64,000 bases of DNA from Desulfosporosinus lacus DSM 15449 (GTDB lineage: Bacteria; Bacillota; Desulfitobacteriia; Desulfitobacteriales; Desulfitobacteriaceae), in assembly GCF_900129935.1 (NCBI RefSeq), contig NZ_FQXJ01000022.1, positions 1 to 64,000 of the forward strand, given 5' to 3'. Made by a program: the position numbers and the translations under genes. Below, one piece after another: positions 54,036-63,141 of the stretch (position 1 is its first letter; each line of letters opens with the position of its first letter). The notes beneath the pieces are model-generated. The model was given only the letters and a program-made list of their open reading frames with translations, was not told the DNA's origin and made no database searches.

Positions 54036-55160
54036 ATGGAATACGTACAATATGGGAAAACAGGGATGAAAGTATCTAGATTTGGACTTGGTTGCATGCG
54101 GTTTCCTTCTGATGAAAAAGAAGCTATTGAAATGGTACGTTACGCTATCGATAATGGAGTGAATTACCTTGATACCGCATTTGTTTACAAAGATAGCGAG
54201 ATCATAACAGGAAAAGCTTTAAAAGATGGCTATAGAAATAAAATTTATTTAGCGACTAAAAGCCCTATTTGGAATATCGAGAACTATAATGACTTCGAAA
54301 AGTATCTGGATGAAGAGTTAATACGACTTGGAACAGATCATATTGATGTGTATCTTCTGCATAATATGAATCATGGTCATTGGGAGAAGGTTAAGAAATT
54401 TGATGGTCTGACTTTCTTAGATAAAATGATTGAAAAGGGGAAAATAGCTCATAAAGCTTTTTCTATTCACAATACCTTAGAGGCATTTAAAGAAATTGTT
54501 GACAGCTATGAATGGGAGATGGCTCAAATTCAGCTTAATATACTGGATGTGAAACAACAAGTGGGTCTCGAAGGCCTAAAATATGCTGCCAATAAAGGCT
54601 TAGCTACAGTTATAATGGAACCGCTTAGAGGGGGTTATATCCTAAATACTGTTCCAAAGGAAGCACAGGATTTAATTAATCAATATCCAGAAAAGCGTTC
54701 TTTGGTAGAATGGTGTTTTAGGTGGCTTTACAACATGCCAGAAGTATCCGTAATTTTGAGCGGTACAAGCACTCTACAGCAATTAAAGGATAATCTGAAA
54801 ATTTTTGAAGATGCAGCTCCAAATGTTATGTCAGAAGAGGACTTGAATTTGATTGAAAAGATTCGTGAGGCTTATGAAGCCAAAAACAGCATTGGCTGTA
54901 CTGGTTGTAGATACTGTATGCCCTGCCCACAAGGTGTAGCAATTCCTGAAATATTTAAGCTATATAACAGCCAACAGCTTATGAAATCACATGTAATAGA
55001 CGCAATTGTATATCAAAGTAATTTGGTACCTGCAGGTACCGGCGCGGATCAATGTGTGTCTTGTGGAATTTGCACAGAAAATTGCCCTCAGACTTTAGAA
55101 ATTCCAGAATTATTGAAAACAGTTCATACTGAATTAATGAACACTAATCATTCACATTAA
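54036..55160 (+). CDS. Aldo/keto reductase with ferredoxin-like C-terminus
   Basis: This 374-residue protein is a TIM-barrel aldo/keto reductase (residues 1-275) with TGMKVSRFGLGCMRFP, the active-site set DTAFVY (Asp, Tyr), KSP (Lys) and LLHNM (His), and VILSGTSTLQQL. The end has two Cys clusters, IGCTGCRYCMPCPQG and CVSCGICTENCP, expected to bind iron-sulfur clusters. This form is common in anaerobes. ATG 54036 is taken as the start because homologues begin MEYxxxGKTGxxVS. The physiological substrate is unknown. Confidence 0.9.
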   Translation: MEYVQYGKTGMKVSRFGLGCMRFPSDEKEAIEMVRYAIDNGVNYLDTAFVYKDSEIITGKALKDGYRNKIYLATKSPIWNIENYNDFEKYLDEELIRLGTDHIDVYLLHNMNHGHWEKVKKFDGLTFLDKMIEKGKIAHKAFSIHNTLEAFKEIVDSYEWEMAQIQLNILDVKQQVGLEGLKYAANKGLATVIMEPLRGGYILNTVPKEAQDLINQYPEKRSLVEWCFRWLYNMPEVSVILSGTSTLQQLKDNLKIFEDAAPNVMSEEDLNLIEKIREAYEAKNSIGCTGCRYCMPCPQGVAIPEIFKLYNSQQLMKSHVIDAIVYQSNLVPAGTGADQCVSCGICTENCPQTLEIPELLKTVHTELMNTNHSH

Positions 55161-55273
55161 TTCCCGTTGCAGTCGAAATTATAAAAATGTATCAATCGTA
55201 TTATCGTATAGGAGATCAGATAGGATAGGCCTTCTCAATGGGAATGAAGTTTGAAATTTAAGGAGGGTTTTTT

Positions 55274-56266
55274 ATGGCTCATTTACTAGATACATTGCAC
55301 GCGGGCTCGTTGACCCTGCATAATCGTCTGATTATGCCTCCCATGGCCACTGCCAAGTCCGAAGCGGACGGTGGTGTAAGCAAGGCGGTCCTCGACTATT
55401 ATCAAGAAAAATCGAAGGGCGGCTATTTCTCGCTCATCATAGTTGAACACAGCTTCATAAGCTCCGAAGGTAAAGCTAGCAAGAATCAACTCTGTGTCGC
55501 TAATGATCATCTGGTGGAAGGATTACGAAGTTTAGCCCAGGTTATTCACAGCAATGGTTCAAAGGCTGTGATGCAAATTAATCACGCTGGAAGCGCCACC
55601 ACTCAGGAAGTCATTGGAGAGATTCCGGTTGCTCCCTCCCCAGTTCCCCATCCTTGGAATGGAAATACCCCTAAAGAGCTTACCAAACAGGAAATTACCG
55701 GTATCGTCCAAGCTTTTCAGGATGCTGCTCGTCGTGTAAAGGAAGCAGGTTTTGACGGAGTGGAGATCCATTCTGCCCACGGCTACCTACTTAACCAATT
55801 TTTCTCCCCCTTGAGCAACAAGCGAACCGATGAGTATGGTGGAACTATTCATAATCGCCTTCGCCTCCATCTGGAGGTTATCGCAGCAGTCAAAGCTGTT
55901 GTGGGCAATGATTTCCCACTACTCTTACGGTTAGGGTCTTGCGATTATAAGGAAGGCGGAATCACGATTGAAGATAGCCAGATAGCGGCCAAAGAATTCG
56001 AGAAAGCAGGCATCACCATTCTCGATATTTCCGGTAGCTTTTTAGGTTATAAATCTCCGGGAATTTCTGAGCAAGGCTATTTCTCCCCTCTGACTGAAGC
56101 GATTAAAAAGGTAGTATCCATCCCAGTCATTCTAACTGGCGGCATTACTGAACCCCAAGCGGCTGAGAAATTGCTGTTAGATGAAAAAGCTGACCTCATC
56201 GGCGTCGGTCGCGCGGTACTTCAGGATTCGCAATGGGCGAAGCAGGCAATTGAAACATTGCGATGA
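55274..56266 (+). CDS. NADH:flavin oxidoreductase (old yellow enzyme)
   Basis: This 330-residue FMN-dependent ene-reductase is single-domain. Family markers are [50 protein letters not shown] (substrate His pair and FMN contacts), RTDEYGG and [17 protein letters not shown] lies before the ATG. Unlike the 2,4-dienoyl-CoA reductase type it lacks the iron-sulfur and FAD domains. A detached 508-bp copy of its 3' half lies at 17508. Confidence 0.93.
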   Translation: MAHLLDTLHAGSLTLHNRLIMPPMATAKSEADGGVSKAVLDYYQEKSKGGYFSLIIVEHSFISSEGKASKNQLCVANDHLVEGLRSLAQVIHSNGSKAVMQINHAGSATTQEVIGEIPVAPSPVPHPWNGNTPKELTKQEITGIVQAFQDAARRVKEAGFDGVEIHSAHGYLLNQFFSPLSNKRTDEYGGTIHNRLRLHLEVIAAVKAVVGNDFPLLLRLGSCDYKEGGITIEDSQIAAKEFEKAGITILDISGSFLGYKSPGISEQGYFSPLTEAIKKVVSIPVILTGGITEPQAAEKLLLDEKADLIGVGRAVLQDSQWAKQAIETLR

Positions 56267-56470
56267 GAATGCCCTAGGTCAAGAACTGCTGTACTGCCAA
56301 TAGGGTGGTCACTTAAAAGTGTATACTTTCAACATTTGAAGGAATTTCGTAAAACATGTCGAAAGAATTTATAAACTAACGAAGATATTCATGGGTATAC
56401 AAGGAACGTAGCTGAAAAGGTTACTTTCGATCGTCAAACTACACAAATATAAAAAGGAATAGTGGGCAAT

Positions 56471-56524
56471 AGAGCTCTTCATTCAACCCTGGTAGACGGG
56501 GTTATATGAAGAGCTCTTTTTTAA
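56471..56524 (+). terminator. Terminator
   Basis: AGAGCTCTTCAT (56471-56482) pairs with ATGAAGAGCTCT (56506-56517), followed by TTTTTTAATT. It ends just before the chemotaxis gene. Confidence 0.8.
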
Positions 56525-56552
56525 TTATGAAAGATTAAGAGGGGGGAGTTTT

Positions 56553-58298
56553 TTGAGTAATTGGTTGAAACGTTACATTGTACCTATAGTATTTTCTGGG
56601 GTTATGCTTCTCTTAGGGCTCATATTTAGGAAAAGCAATTTTACTTTTCCATTACTTTTAGTTAGTATCGGCGGCTTCATGACTATTTGCTTATTACATA
56701 TAAGAAAAACCTTCGAGTTATTAGATTACTCTATAGAATATCTGAAGCGGGGATCACTAGGGGATTACATGGTTTTAGAAAAAGGAGTAAAATTGGTTGA
56801 GCAGTTAAATGACGAAATAATGGCAATTCTTCAAAGTAATAAATTTGACCGTGAAATGCTTATAAATATGCAAAAAAAATTGTTAATGGAAAATCACGAA
56901 TTTATGGCTTTAAGTTCTTTTTGGGAACCCAATGCTTTTGACCAGAGAGACAGCAGTTTCCAAAATATAGATTGCTATGATAAAGGTACTTTTACAGCCT
57001 ATATTTACCGTGATGAGGATGAAGGCATTAAGGTCATTACTCTCGGTGATATCTATAATCAGCCATGGTACAGTGTGCCAAAGAAGACCCGCAAAATCAC
57101 AATAACTGAGCCTTATGAGGAAAATATTAAAGGCAAGAAGATTTTAATGGCGAGTGTTGTTATGCCGATTATTTTTAAAGGTAAGTTTCTGGGAGTTATT
57201 CCTACAGACATTGTCTTGAACGAGATTGAAGAAATACAAACGGATGTCGTATTGTATAAAAATAGGTTCAAAAATACACTAACCGAAACAATCGTCAAGG
57301 GTTTGGTCAATAGAAAAGATGAGTTTGGTATTCTCGGACAAGCAATCAAAGCGACAAATGTCAGTCAAAAACAGATCTTGAATCGGTTGTTGCAAACAAC
57401 GAACCAGGTTACGATAACTTCTAAAGAACTAACAGTCATATCACAAGAGTCAGCCAGAGCTGTTGAAGAAATTTCTAAAACTATCGAACAAATTGCATCT
57501 AGTGCAACCACCCAGGCTTTAGAAACAGAAAACGGCGTCAATGAGATTTCGGAGTTAGGTAAGATTATTGAACTAGATCAACAATATTTGAGTGATCTAA
57601 ATAATTCAGCTGAAACAGTTGAAAGAATGAAAAACGAAGGTATAATCGCTATAACAGACCTAATAGAGCGCACAAGAGAAAGAGAACATTATACCGATCG
57701 GATAGAGGAAGGGATTATTAAAACGAATGTAAGTGCAGAGAAAATTTATTCTGCGAGCAAACAGATTCAGAATGTAGCAGATCAAACTAATTTGTTAGCT
57801 CTAAACGCAGCTATTGAAGCAGCCCGGGCTGGTGAAGCCGGAAGAGGATTTTCCGTTGTGGCAGAAGAAATTCGGAAGTTAGCAGAACAATCTAGCAATT
57901 TGACCAGCGAAATTAATTCCGTAGTAGATGAGTTACAATCGAATTCACAAAGTGCCGTAGAAATCATTGGGAAAAGTTCAGTCATTGCTGAGAAGCAAGA
58001 AAGCAGTGTTAAGATTACGAGTGAGCGCTTTGAAGGAATAGCCAAAGCCGAAGAAAAGACCAAAGAAATTATTGAAAACTTAAATGTTTCTGGTCAAAGT
58101 ATGAAAAAGAAAGAGAATCAACTTATTAACATCTTAAAGAAATTAGATCGTATTGCGGAAGAAAATGCCGCCAGTACAGAGCAAGTTTCGGCAGCTTCTG
58201 AAGAGCAAACAGCATCAATGATCGAAATTGCGAATGCAAGCCAAGGTCTTTCTACTTTAGCTTATGAATTACAACAGGCCATTAACAAATTTAAGTAA
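56553..58298 (+). CDS. Methyl-accepting chemotaxis protein
   Basis: This 581-residue sensor has two closely spaced N-terminal membrane helices ([36 protein letters not shown]) with almost nothing outside, then a Cache-like domain at about 110-230 ([32 protein letters not shown]) that would be cytoplasmic by this topology. The signalling coiled coil has the hairpin tip [20 protein letters not shown] and [19 protein letters not shown] 56553 follows AGGGGGGAG. No other chemotaxis genes are nearby. Confidence 0.92.
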   Translation: MSNWLKRYIVPIVFSGVMLLLGLIFRKSNFTFPLLLVSIGGFMTICLLHIRKTFELLDYSIEYLKRGSLGDYMVLEKGVKLVEQLNDEIMAILQSNKFDREMLINMQKKLLMENHEFMALSSFWEPNAFDQRDSSFQNIDCYDKGTFTAYIYRDEDEGIKVITLGDIYNQPWYSVPKKTRKITITEPYEENIKGKKILMASVVMPIIFKGKFLGVIPTDIVLNEIEEIQTDVVLYKNRFKNTLTETIVKGLVNRKDEFGILGQAIKATNVSQKQILNRLLQTTNQVTITSKELTVISQESARAVEEISKTIEQIASSATTQALETENGVNEISELGKIIELDQQYLSDLNNSAETVERMKNEGIIAITDLIERTREREHYTDRIEEGIIKTNVSAEKIYSASKQIQNVADQTNLLALNAAIEAARAGEAGRGFSVVAEEIRKLAEQSSNLTSEINSVVDELQSNSQSAVEIIGKSSVIAEKQESSVKITSERFEGIAKAEEKTKEIIENLNVSGQSMKKKENQLINILKKLDRIAEENAASTEQVSAASEEQTASMIEIANASQGLSTLAYELQQAINKFK

Positions 58299-58334
58299 AG
58301 TCTATTTTCTTTCCTACTAAGTAATACGCGTTTT

Positions 58335-58556
58335 ATGAGGCGGCCTGAACCCTGTGAATAGTCAGGGATAAGTTTCATCCTTTTGCCTGGAAGATTATGC
58401 TAATAATTGTAACAGGTTGTCGAGGGACGGTTAGGGTGGTAGGATGATCTCAATGGTTGAGGCGATGTATCTCATGATTGCATTTGCAACACTCGTTGTT
58501 TTTGATCATATATAAGAAATAACCGCCCCTGCCAAGGATTGCGGGTATTTCTTATG
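58335..58556 (+). repeat. Toxin-antitoxin repeat element, copy 8 (antitoxin half lost)
   Basis: It starts within the left hairpin (only gaggcggcctg remains) and ends just after the terminator stem. The entire convergent promoter region is gone. The sense -10 reads TAATAAT instead of TATAAT, and the leader anti-Shine-Dalgarno arm is missing, as in copy 4. Confidence 0.8.
58444..58515 (+). pseudogene. Frameshifted toxin gene of copy 8
   Basis: The first 19 codons match the other toxins (MISMVEAMYLM..., VV). An extra T then shifts the frame, giving FDHI and a stop, so the basic MIMKKK tail is lost. Confidence 0.85.
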
Positions 58557-58638
58557 TATTTTTGTGTCGGAACCCCACACGTCCTCGCCTACCAAGATAA
58601 TTGCTCTTGTCATAGAGTTGTGTTTTTGGTTTGTCGTG

Positions 58639-59720
58639 CTAATGCACTCCTTTCGAAGAATAGGCTGCCATGATTTGTTGGATGAGGTCCTGCCGGCTTT
58701 CTGGGGTTTCGATTTTGAAGTACTCAAGATAATCAGATACTTGCTTAGGGGAACCTCTTCGGCCGACGATGGCATAAGCTAAGTAGAATAATGAGGTACC
58801 CCAATTGACCTTCTCGCCCTGTTTGTTTTTGAGTCCATTGCGAGGGAAATTTAAGAGATCATCTCCGATGTCTTGAACGATTTCATCGAGTTCCCCAATG
58901 GTTTTAACTCCCAGGTAAGTAAAGACGGTAGTGAGATAGCCAAAAAAACGATCCTTTAATTCCAAATCAGCGTTGACAATATGACTAATCTTCTGGTCGA
59001 GTCTGCGGATATGTTTGGATTTTTGAACATAAGATTTAAGCGAGGCCTGATTGATAAGTACCATAGTGGGGGTCTTTTCGATTTGAGCTTCAACTTCGGC
59101 CTCGTAATTAGCGAGGTTGGAACGGATTTTGATAAACTCTTCGTCCGCCAACTCCAGTAATCCAGCTAGTCGCGAGAAGCTTCTCCGGATTTCTCGGGGA
59201 ACGGCGTGTTCATTTTTATAACCTAAGTCATGTTCAATTTCAGCCCAGGTATGTTGAAGGATAGAGCGGACTTGAATTTCCAACTTGCAATCTTTGAAGC
59301 GTTGGTACTCGATAAGCTGAAGTCTAAAGGAGGGGAGCTTGACCACATAGTGAAGGGATAGATAGCCAAATTTCTCAGGGTCAATCAATTCCCGCTTGTC
59401 CACGGAATTTGACCGATCCACTTCAAATTCCTCCTCCACGAAACCCGCGATAAGATCCACTTGGTCAGCGAAATAGGTGATAATCCGAATCCCGGCTAAA
59501 TCGGTGATGTCGTCCAGCTTGGTGTATTTATCATCTTCCCGATTGACCTTTCTCTTTAAGCTTTCTCGGCTTTTTACACGGGAAGTGATGGAGTGAACGT
59601 TGATGCCTTAAGCTGAAGTATGCCTTTTAACAAGTTTTCGGTGACATTTGTAAAATCGGAATATACTGAATAAACTTGATCAAATTTAGCGATGATGTCG
59701 GCTGAATTTTGATTGGTCAT
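58639..59720 (-). pseudogene. RelA/SpoT-domain (alarmone synthetase-like) gene with frameshift
   Basis: The start at 59720 (MTNQNSADIIAKFDQVYSVY) reads into a stop because one base is missing near 59606. The other frame then continues NVHSITSRVKSRESLKRKVN, KYTKLDDITDLAGIRIITYF, FGYLSLHYVV and LEIQVRSILQHTWAEIEHDL, all RelA/SpoT synthetase motifs. A helical C-terminal part of ~150 residues follows. Repaired, the protein would be about 360 residues, the size of stand-alone (p)ppGpp synthetases, including toxic ones. No HD hydrolase domain is seen. A sequencing error is possible. AAGGGAAATTTAAA precedes the ATG. Confidence 0.8.
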
Positions 59721-59819
59721 TTTAAATTTCCCTTCGGCTTCTTTAGTTTCTTTCTGGTTATTATGTTATCACATTTAGTTTGTTATATAAAAGGCTGAGA
59801 ATTCTTGTCTGTAAAAGAG

Positions 59820-59860
59820 CAAGCCGCCGTTCACAATGAAACGGCGGCTTGCCTTGCCTG
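59820..59860 (-). terminator. Terminator of the selenium-type operon
   Basis: GCAAGCCGCCGTT (59820-59832) and AACGGCGGCTTGC (59841-59853) form a 13-bp perfect stem. On the minus strand it is followed by TCTTTTACAG. It lies 30 bp past the aminotransferase stop. Confidence 0.8.
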
Positions 59861-59885
59861 ATTTTCTTTAACCAAAAAGGGATCT

Positions 59886-61100
59886 CTAAAAAAGAGGAGT
59901 ATGCGTGGGATTCAGCGTCGCAGCAATAGCCTGCGATATCGCAGCTGAGGAAGTGAAAAAGTTCCTTCTTAATGAATTAATCACATAGTCTACATCCTGA
60001 ATGGAATTAAAATGGCTGAAACTAAAGCGTATGGTTCCCTGGGGGAAAGTACCAAGTGTCTGATGGGCTGCGGGAGCGCAATGAAGGCCGCAGCGGGTCA
60101 TAATCCCAAACTCCTTAAACAATTGATAACTGACTTCAGCATTATCGTGATTCAAAAAGTTAAGAGAGGCAATCCCTGTTCGATTTTGTTTTGGGTCGGG
60201 GCCAAGGATCTGAATACCCGGCAGGGTTTGCACATTTTCTATAAACCTCTGTACAAGACTCAGCTCTTTTTCTCTTATGGCAGGAACCCCTTCGGCGCTT
60301 AAGTATTTAAGTGAGGCATTGAGCCCGTAAATCCCCGGCAAGTTTAAGGTGCCCGCTTCAAAACGATCGGGCAGATAGCTTGGTTGGAGAACACTGTCGG
60401 ATGCGCTTCCGGTTCCCCCTTCGATCAAGGGTTCAATCAGAGAGGCTAATTTATCATTAAGGTAAAAGCCGCCTATTCCTTGAGGGCCTAAGAGACCTTT
60501 ATGCCCTGTAAAGGCCAAGGCATCCGCCTTAAGCGTCTGAAAATCTATAGTTAAGAAACCGGCTGTTTGTGCACAATCAACAATGAAAAACAAGTTATGC
60601 TCCCGGCATAGTCGGCCGACTTCTTCTAAAGGCAGTATCGTACCACTGACATTGGAAGCATGAGTCATAATAACCGCTTTTGTATTAGACCTAATTTGCA
60701 AACCTAAGTCGCCGGTGGGAAGTTCTCCTTTGTTATTACAGAGAACCGTTGATAGTTCAACCCCTTTTTCGGCCAGTGAAGCCAGGGGCCGCATAACTGC
60801 GTTATGTTCCATCGAAGAAACAATCACGTGATCTCCCGGTTTTAACAACCCTTTAAGGATGACATTAAGACTTTCCGTAATATTTTTAGTAAAAATTACG
60901 TTTTCAGGCTTGGGGAAATTAAACAAGCTGCAGAGAAGTTCCCGTGTTTCATAGACAATATTGGCAGCTTCAAAGGATGCCGCGTAAAGTCCCCGGTTAA
61001 TATTACAGCCGTTATTGGTCAGAAATCCGGCAACAGCCTCAGCCACCCCGGGAGCCTTAGGGAAAGAGGTGGCTGCATTATCTAAGTATAATCCATTCAT
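59886..61100 (-). CDS. Class V aminotransferase / cysteine desulfurase family protein
   Basis: This 404-residue PLP enzyme reads LYLDNAATSFPKAPGVAEAV, NNGCNINRGLYAAS, SSMEHNAVMRPL, FIVDCAQTAG, the PLP lysine in FTGHKGLLGPQGIGG and a catalytic-loop Cys in RCGLHCAPAAH. It is the type found in YedE/YedF clusters, where it may release selenium or sulfur from cysteine-like substrates. GGAATGGTGTC lies before the ATG on the minus strand. The tail after residue 375 (SSAAISQAIAATLNPTHTPL) extends beyond the usual fold. It is the last gene of the operon. Confidence 0.9.
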   Translation of the reverse strand: MNGLYLDNAATSFPKAPGVAEAVAGFLTNNGCNINRGLYAASFEAANIVYETRELLCSLFNFPKPENVIFTKNITESLNVILKGLLKPGDHVIVSSMEHNAVMRPLASLAEKGVELSTVLCNNKGELPTGDLGLQIRSNTKAVIMTHASNVSGTILPLEEVGRLCREHNLFFIVDCAQTAGFLTIDFQTLKADALAFTGHKGLLGPQGIGGFYLNDKLASLIEPLIEGGTGSASDSVLQPSYLPDRFEAGTLNLPGIYGLNASLKYLSAEGVPAIREKELSLVQRFIENVQTLPGIQILGPDPKQNRTGIASLNFLNHDNAEVSYQLFKEFGIMTRCGLHCAPAAHQTLGTFPQGTIRFSFSHFNSIQDVDYVINSLRRNFFTSSAAISQAIAATLNPTHTPLF

Positions 61101-61157
61101 GACACCATTCCTTTAGTAAGGGCTTGGTCGTTTAACGAAGCCCTTACTATTATTAAT

Positions 61158-61397
61158 TCACTCTTTAGCACGATAAACTAATTGGTACCGATCCCCTTCA
61201 ACAGCATAAATCTTCTCGATTTCCCCGGAAATAATCTCGGACAGACTCCCGGTAAAGTCAAATTTTACGCCCATGCCGCAGCTGGAAGTCAACTTGCGGG
61301 GTAGAGGGATCAATTCTCCCGGATAGTTAAACCTTTTAATGAACTTGGCGAATTTGATGGCGGAAGAGTTCGTGTAGAAGAGCACAATGTAAGTCAT
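61158..61397 (-). CDS. DUF3343 protein
   Basis: This 79-residue protein, MTYIVLFYTNSSAIKFAKFI, then PGELIPLPRKLTSSCGMGVK, is the DUF3343 (putative Se/S carrier-like) family, in which the SSCGxxxxF cysteine motif is invariant. ATG 61397 sits 7 bases after the stop of the TusA-like gene. A longer frame from 61430 would overlap that gene and is less likely. The family travels with YedE and YedF in genomes with selenium traits. Confidence 0.85.
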   Translation of the reverse strand: MTYIVLFYTNSSAIKFAKFIKRFNYPGELIPLPRKLTSSCGMGVKFDFTGSLSEIISGEIEKIYAVEGDRYQLVYRAKE

Positions 61398-61404
61398 AGT
61401 ACTA

Positions 61405-61623
61405 CTACTTCTTCTTCGCTGATATTTCAAAGGTATTCGTTTCGCCGTCCAATTCGACAGTATTAATAGTGTAGCCTGTTAAGTTCAAGTATCTTTCCAC
61501 ATTCGATTTCGCTGTTTTACTATCAACCAGGACGGTGACTTCAGTCGAGTTAACTTCGAGGGCCTTTTTGGTCATCAGAACCGGTTGGGGACAGGACATT
61601 CCTCTAGTATCAATTTGCGCCAA
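61405..61623 (-). CDS. TusA/SirA/YedF-like sulfur-carrier protein
   Basis: This 72-residue protein has IDTRGMSCPQPVLMTKKALE: the CPxP motif with the persulfide/perselenide cysteine at the start of helix 1. TTG 61623 is the probable start, because AAGGAGGTG lies 6 bases upstream. An in-frame ATG at 61656 would sit inside the YedE frame without such a site. It overlaps yedE by 14 bp. It lacks the C-terminal domain of full YedF, so it is the short TusA-like form. Confidence 0.88.
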   Translation of the reverse strand: MAQIDTRGMSCPQPVLMTKKALEVNSTEVTVLVDSKTAKSNVERYLNLTGYTINTVELDGETNTFEISAKKK

Positions 61624-62698
61624 TCTTAACACCTCCTTGGACAGTTGCTTTGGCATCTCGTTCTAAATTGAAATAAGCAATCACAAGTAAGAGAGCAAAA
61701 CCAATGAGTACTGCGATTTTTCCGTTTGGGGAAGGGCCTTGAGCACTGGCGGCAAGGGAAAAGTTATGAGCAAAGGCCGCTCCGGCAGACATTCCTAAAA
61801 CTGTAATGACGGAATCAACATTTCCTTCGGCAGCCAGAATAAGTTGTCTTAAGGGGCACCCTCCCAGAAGCACAGAACCCCAACCTGCCAGAGCCATACC
61901 TAGAAAATTCCATACCCCATCAGCATGAGCAACGGATTGACCGGCAAAACTGAGCTTATAAAAGCCAAAGTATAAATTTCCTAAGCTGGCAAAAACAATG
62001 ATCGAGATAAATCCTAAAATTAAATAAGTATCTTTAAAGAGAATTGCATCTCGAATACCACCGACCATGCACAATCTGGTTCTTTGCACTAAGACCCCGA
62101 CGATCAATCCTGCAGCAAGAGCAATCCACACCGGCGCATGCCCGGCTCCCGGACCTTTGCTGCTAAAGAAGATAAAAGCGGGTGCTGTTAAGAGCAGGAT
62201 AAAAAGCCCGGCATTAAACAGGGGGAAAAGGTAACCTTCCAGTTGGGACAGTTTGTAAGTTCGCTTAAGACTAAAGCCATTTTTTAAGAAAATAATGCCG
62301 ACAACAATTCCGGAAGCAAATCCAGCCAGGCCAAATAGAGCATTAAGGTCGCCGCCTCCCAGTCTTAAGACCATGCGGAGAGGACAGCCTAAAAACATTA
62401 AAGCACCAATCATAACCACAAAACCAAGTATAAAGCGAATAAAAGGGGATGAGCCTCCTCGAACGTCAAATTCTTTTTTGGCCAAAGATATCAGAAAAGC
62501 CCCTAAGATAATCCCGATAATTTCCGGGCGTATGTACTGAACAACTTCCGCGCGATGTAAGCCCAAAGCTCCCGTAGTGTCTCGAATAAAGCAGGCGATG
62601 CAGATTCCCATGTTCACAGGGTTACCAAAGCGAACCAGGACAACTGCCAGTATCCCGATAACTGCTCCTGTAAAAATAATGCCTTTTTTACTATCCAA
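61610..62698 (-). CDS. yedE: YedE family putative selenium/sulfur-compound transporter
   Basis: This 362-residue membrane protein has about ten helices and two YeeE/YedE repeats. Each repeat carries the conserved cysteine motif: FLGCPLRMVLRLGGGDLNAL and LLGGCPLRQLILAAEGNVDS, plus RTRLCMVGGIRDAILFKDTY. It is proposed to import selenium or reduced sulfur for selenophosphate or sulfur-carrier use. TTG 62698 follows AAAGGGAGG. It is first of a four-gene operon with tusA, DUF3343 and the aminotransferase. selD and the selenoprotein machinery are not in the window. Confidence 0.9.
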   Translation of the reverse strand: MDSKKGIIFTGAVIGILAVVLVRFGNPVNMGICIACFIRDTTGALGLHRAEVVQYIRPEIIGIILGAFLISLAKKEFDVRGGSSPFIRFILGFVVMIGALMFLGCPLRMVLRLGGGDLNALFGLAGFASGIVVGIIFLKNGFSLKRTYKLSQLEGYLFPLFNAGLFILLLTAPAFIFFSSKGPGAGHAPVWIALAAGLIVGVLVQRTRLCMVGGIRDAILFKDTYLILGFISIIVFASLGNLYFGFYKLSFAGQSVAHADGVWNFLGMALAGWGSVLLGGCPLRQLILAAEGNVDSVITVLGMSAGAAFAHNFSLAASAQGPSPNGKIAVLIGFALLLVIAYFNLERDAKATVQGGVKIGAN

Positions 62699-62773
62699 TG
62701 TTCTTCCTCCCTTTTCTAGAATCAGAGTTTGGAATGTTAAACGTTGAAATCTGTCTTATCCCTCCTTTTACAT

Positions 62774-62814
62774 AACATTATAATGATATATGAACATAAT
62801 ATTATTATAATGTT
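62774..62814 (-). promoter_or_regulatory. Inverted repeat / promoter region of yedE operon
   Basis: AACATTATAAT (62774-62784) and ATTATAATGTT (62804-62814) form an 11-bp perfect inverted repeat in very AT-rich DNA 75-115 bp upstream of yedE. It contains TATAAT boxes and could be an operator. Confidence 0.5.
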
Positions 62815-62978
62815 AAAAAATCAACAATTATTCCAGTATATCTAAATTTTGGGATGATGTTACGAAACATAGAGTGCAAAATTAGTATGATTTGACTACC
62901 TGAGTAATGGGGTTTTTCTTCCAAACTAAACACCTCCTTTGAAGAGTTGTTGATTCACAACCTATGGAGGTTGAAAAG

Positions 62979-63025
62979 ACAGCACCCTTAGACACGTTAA
63001 ACCTGTCTAAGGGTGCTGTCTTTAT
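62979..63025. terminator. Strong terminator hairpin
   Basis: ACAGCACCCTTAGACA (62979-62994) and TGTCTAAGGGTGCTGT (63004-63019) form a 16-bp perfect stem followed by CTTT. No gene precedes it within 270 bp on the plus strand (62700-62978 holds only the yedE promoter region), so its gene is missing or it shields the two divergent units. Confidence 0.7.
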
Positions 63026-63141
63026 GTTGCACTTCAAAGCCGAATTTGTTGTTCTAATAACAGGAGATAAAGATTATATGGCGAATTTTACACTAATATA
63101 GAGAAATATAGCAGTAATTATGAGCGAAAGGAATGATCATC

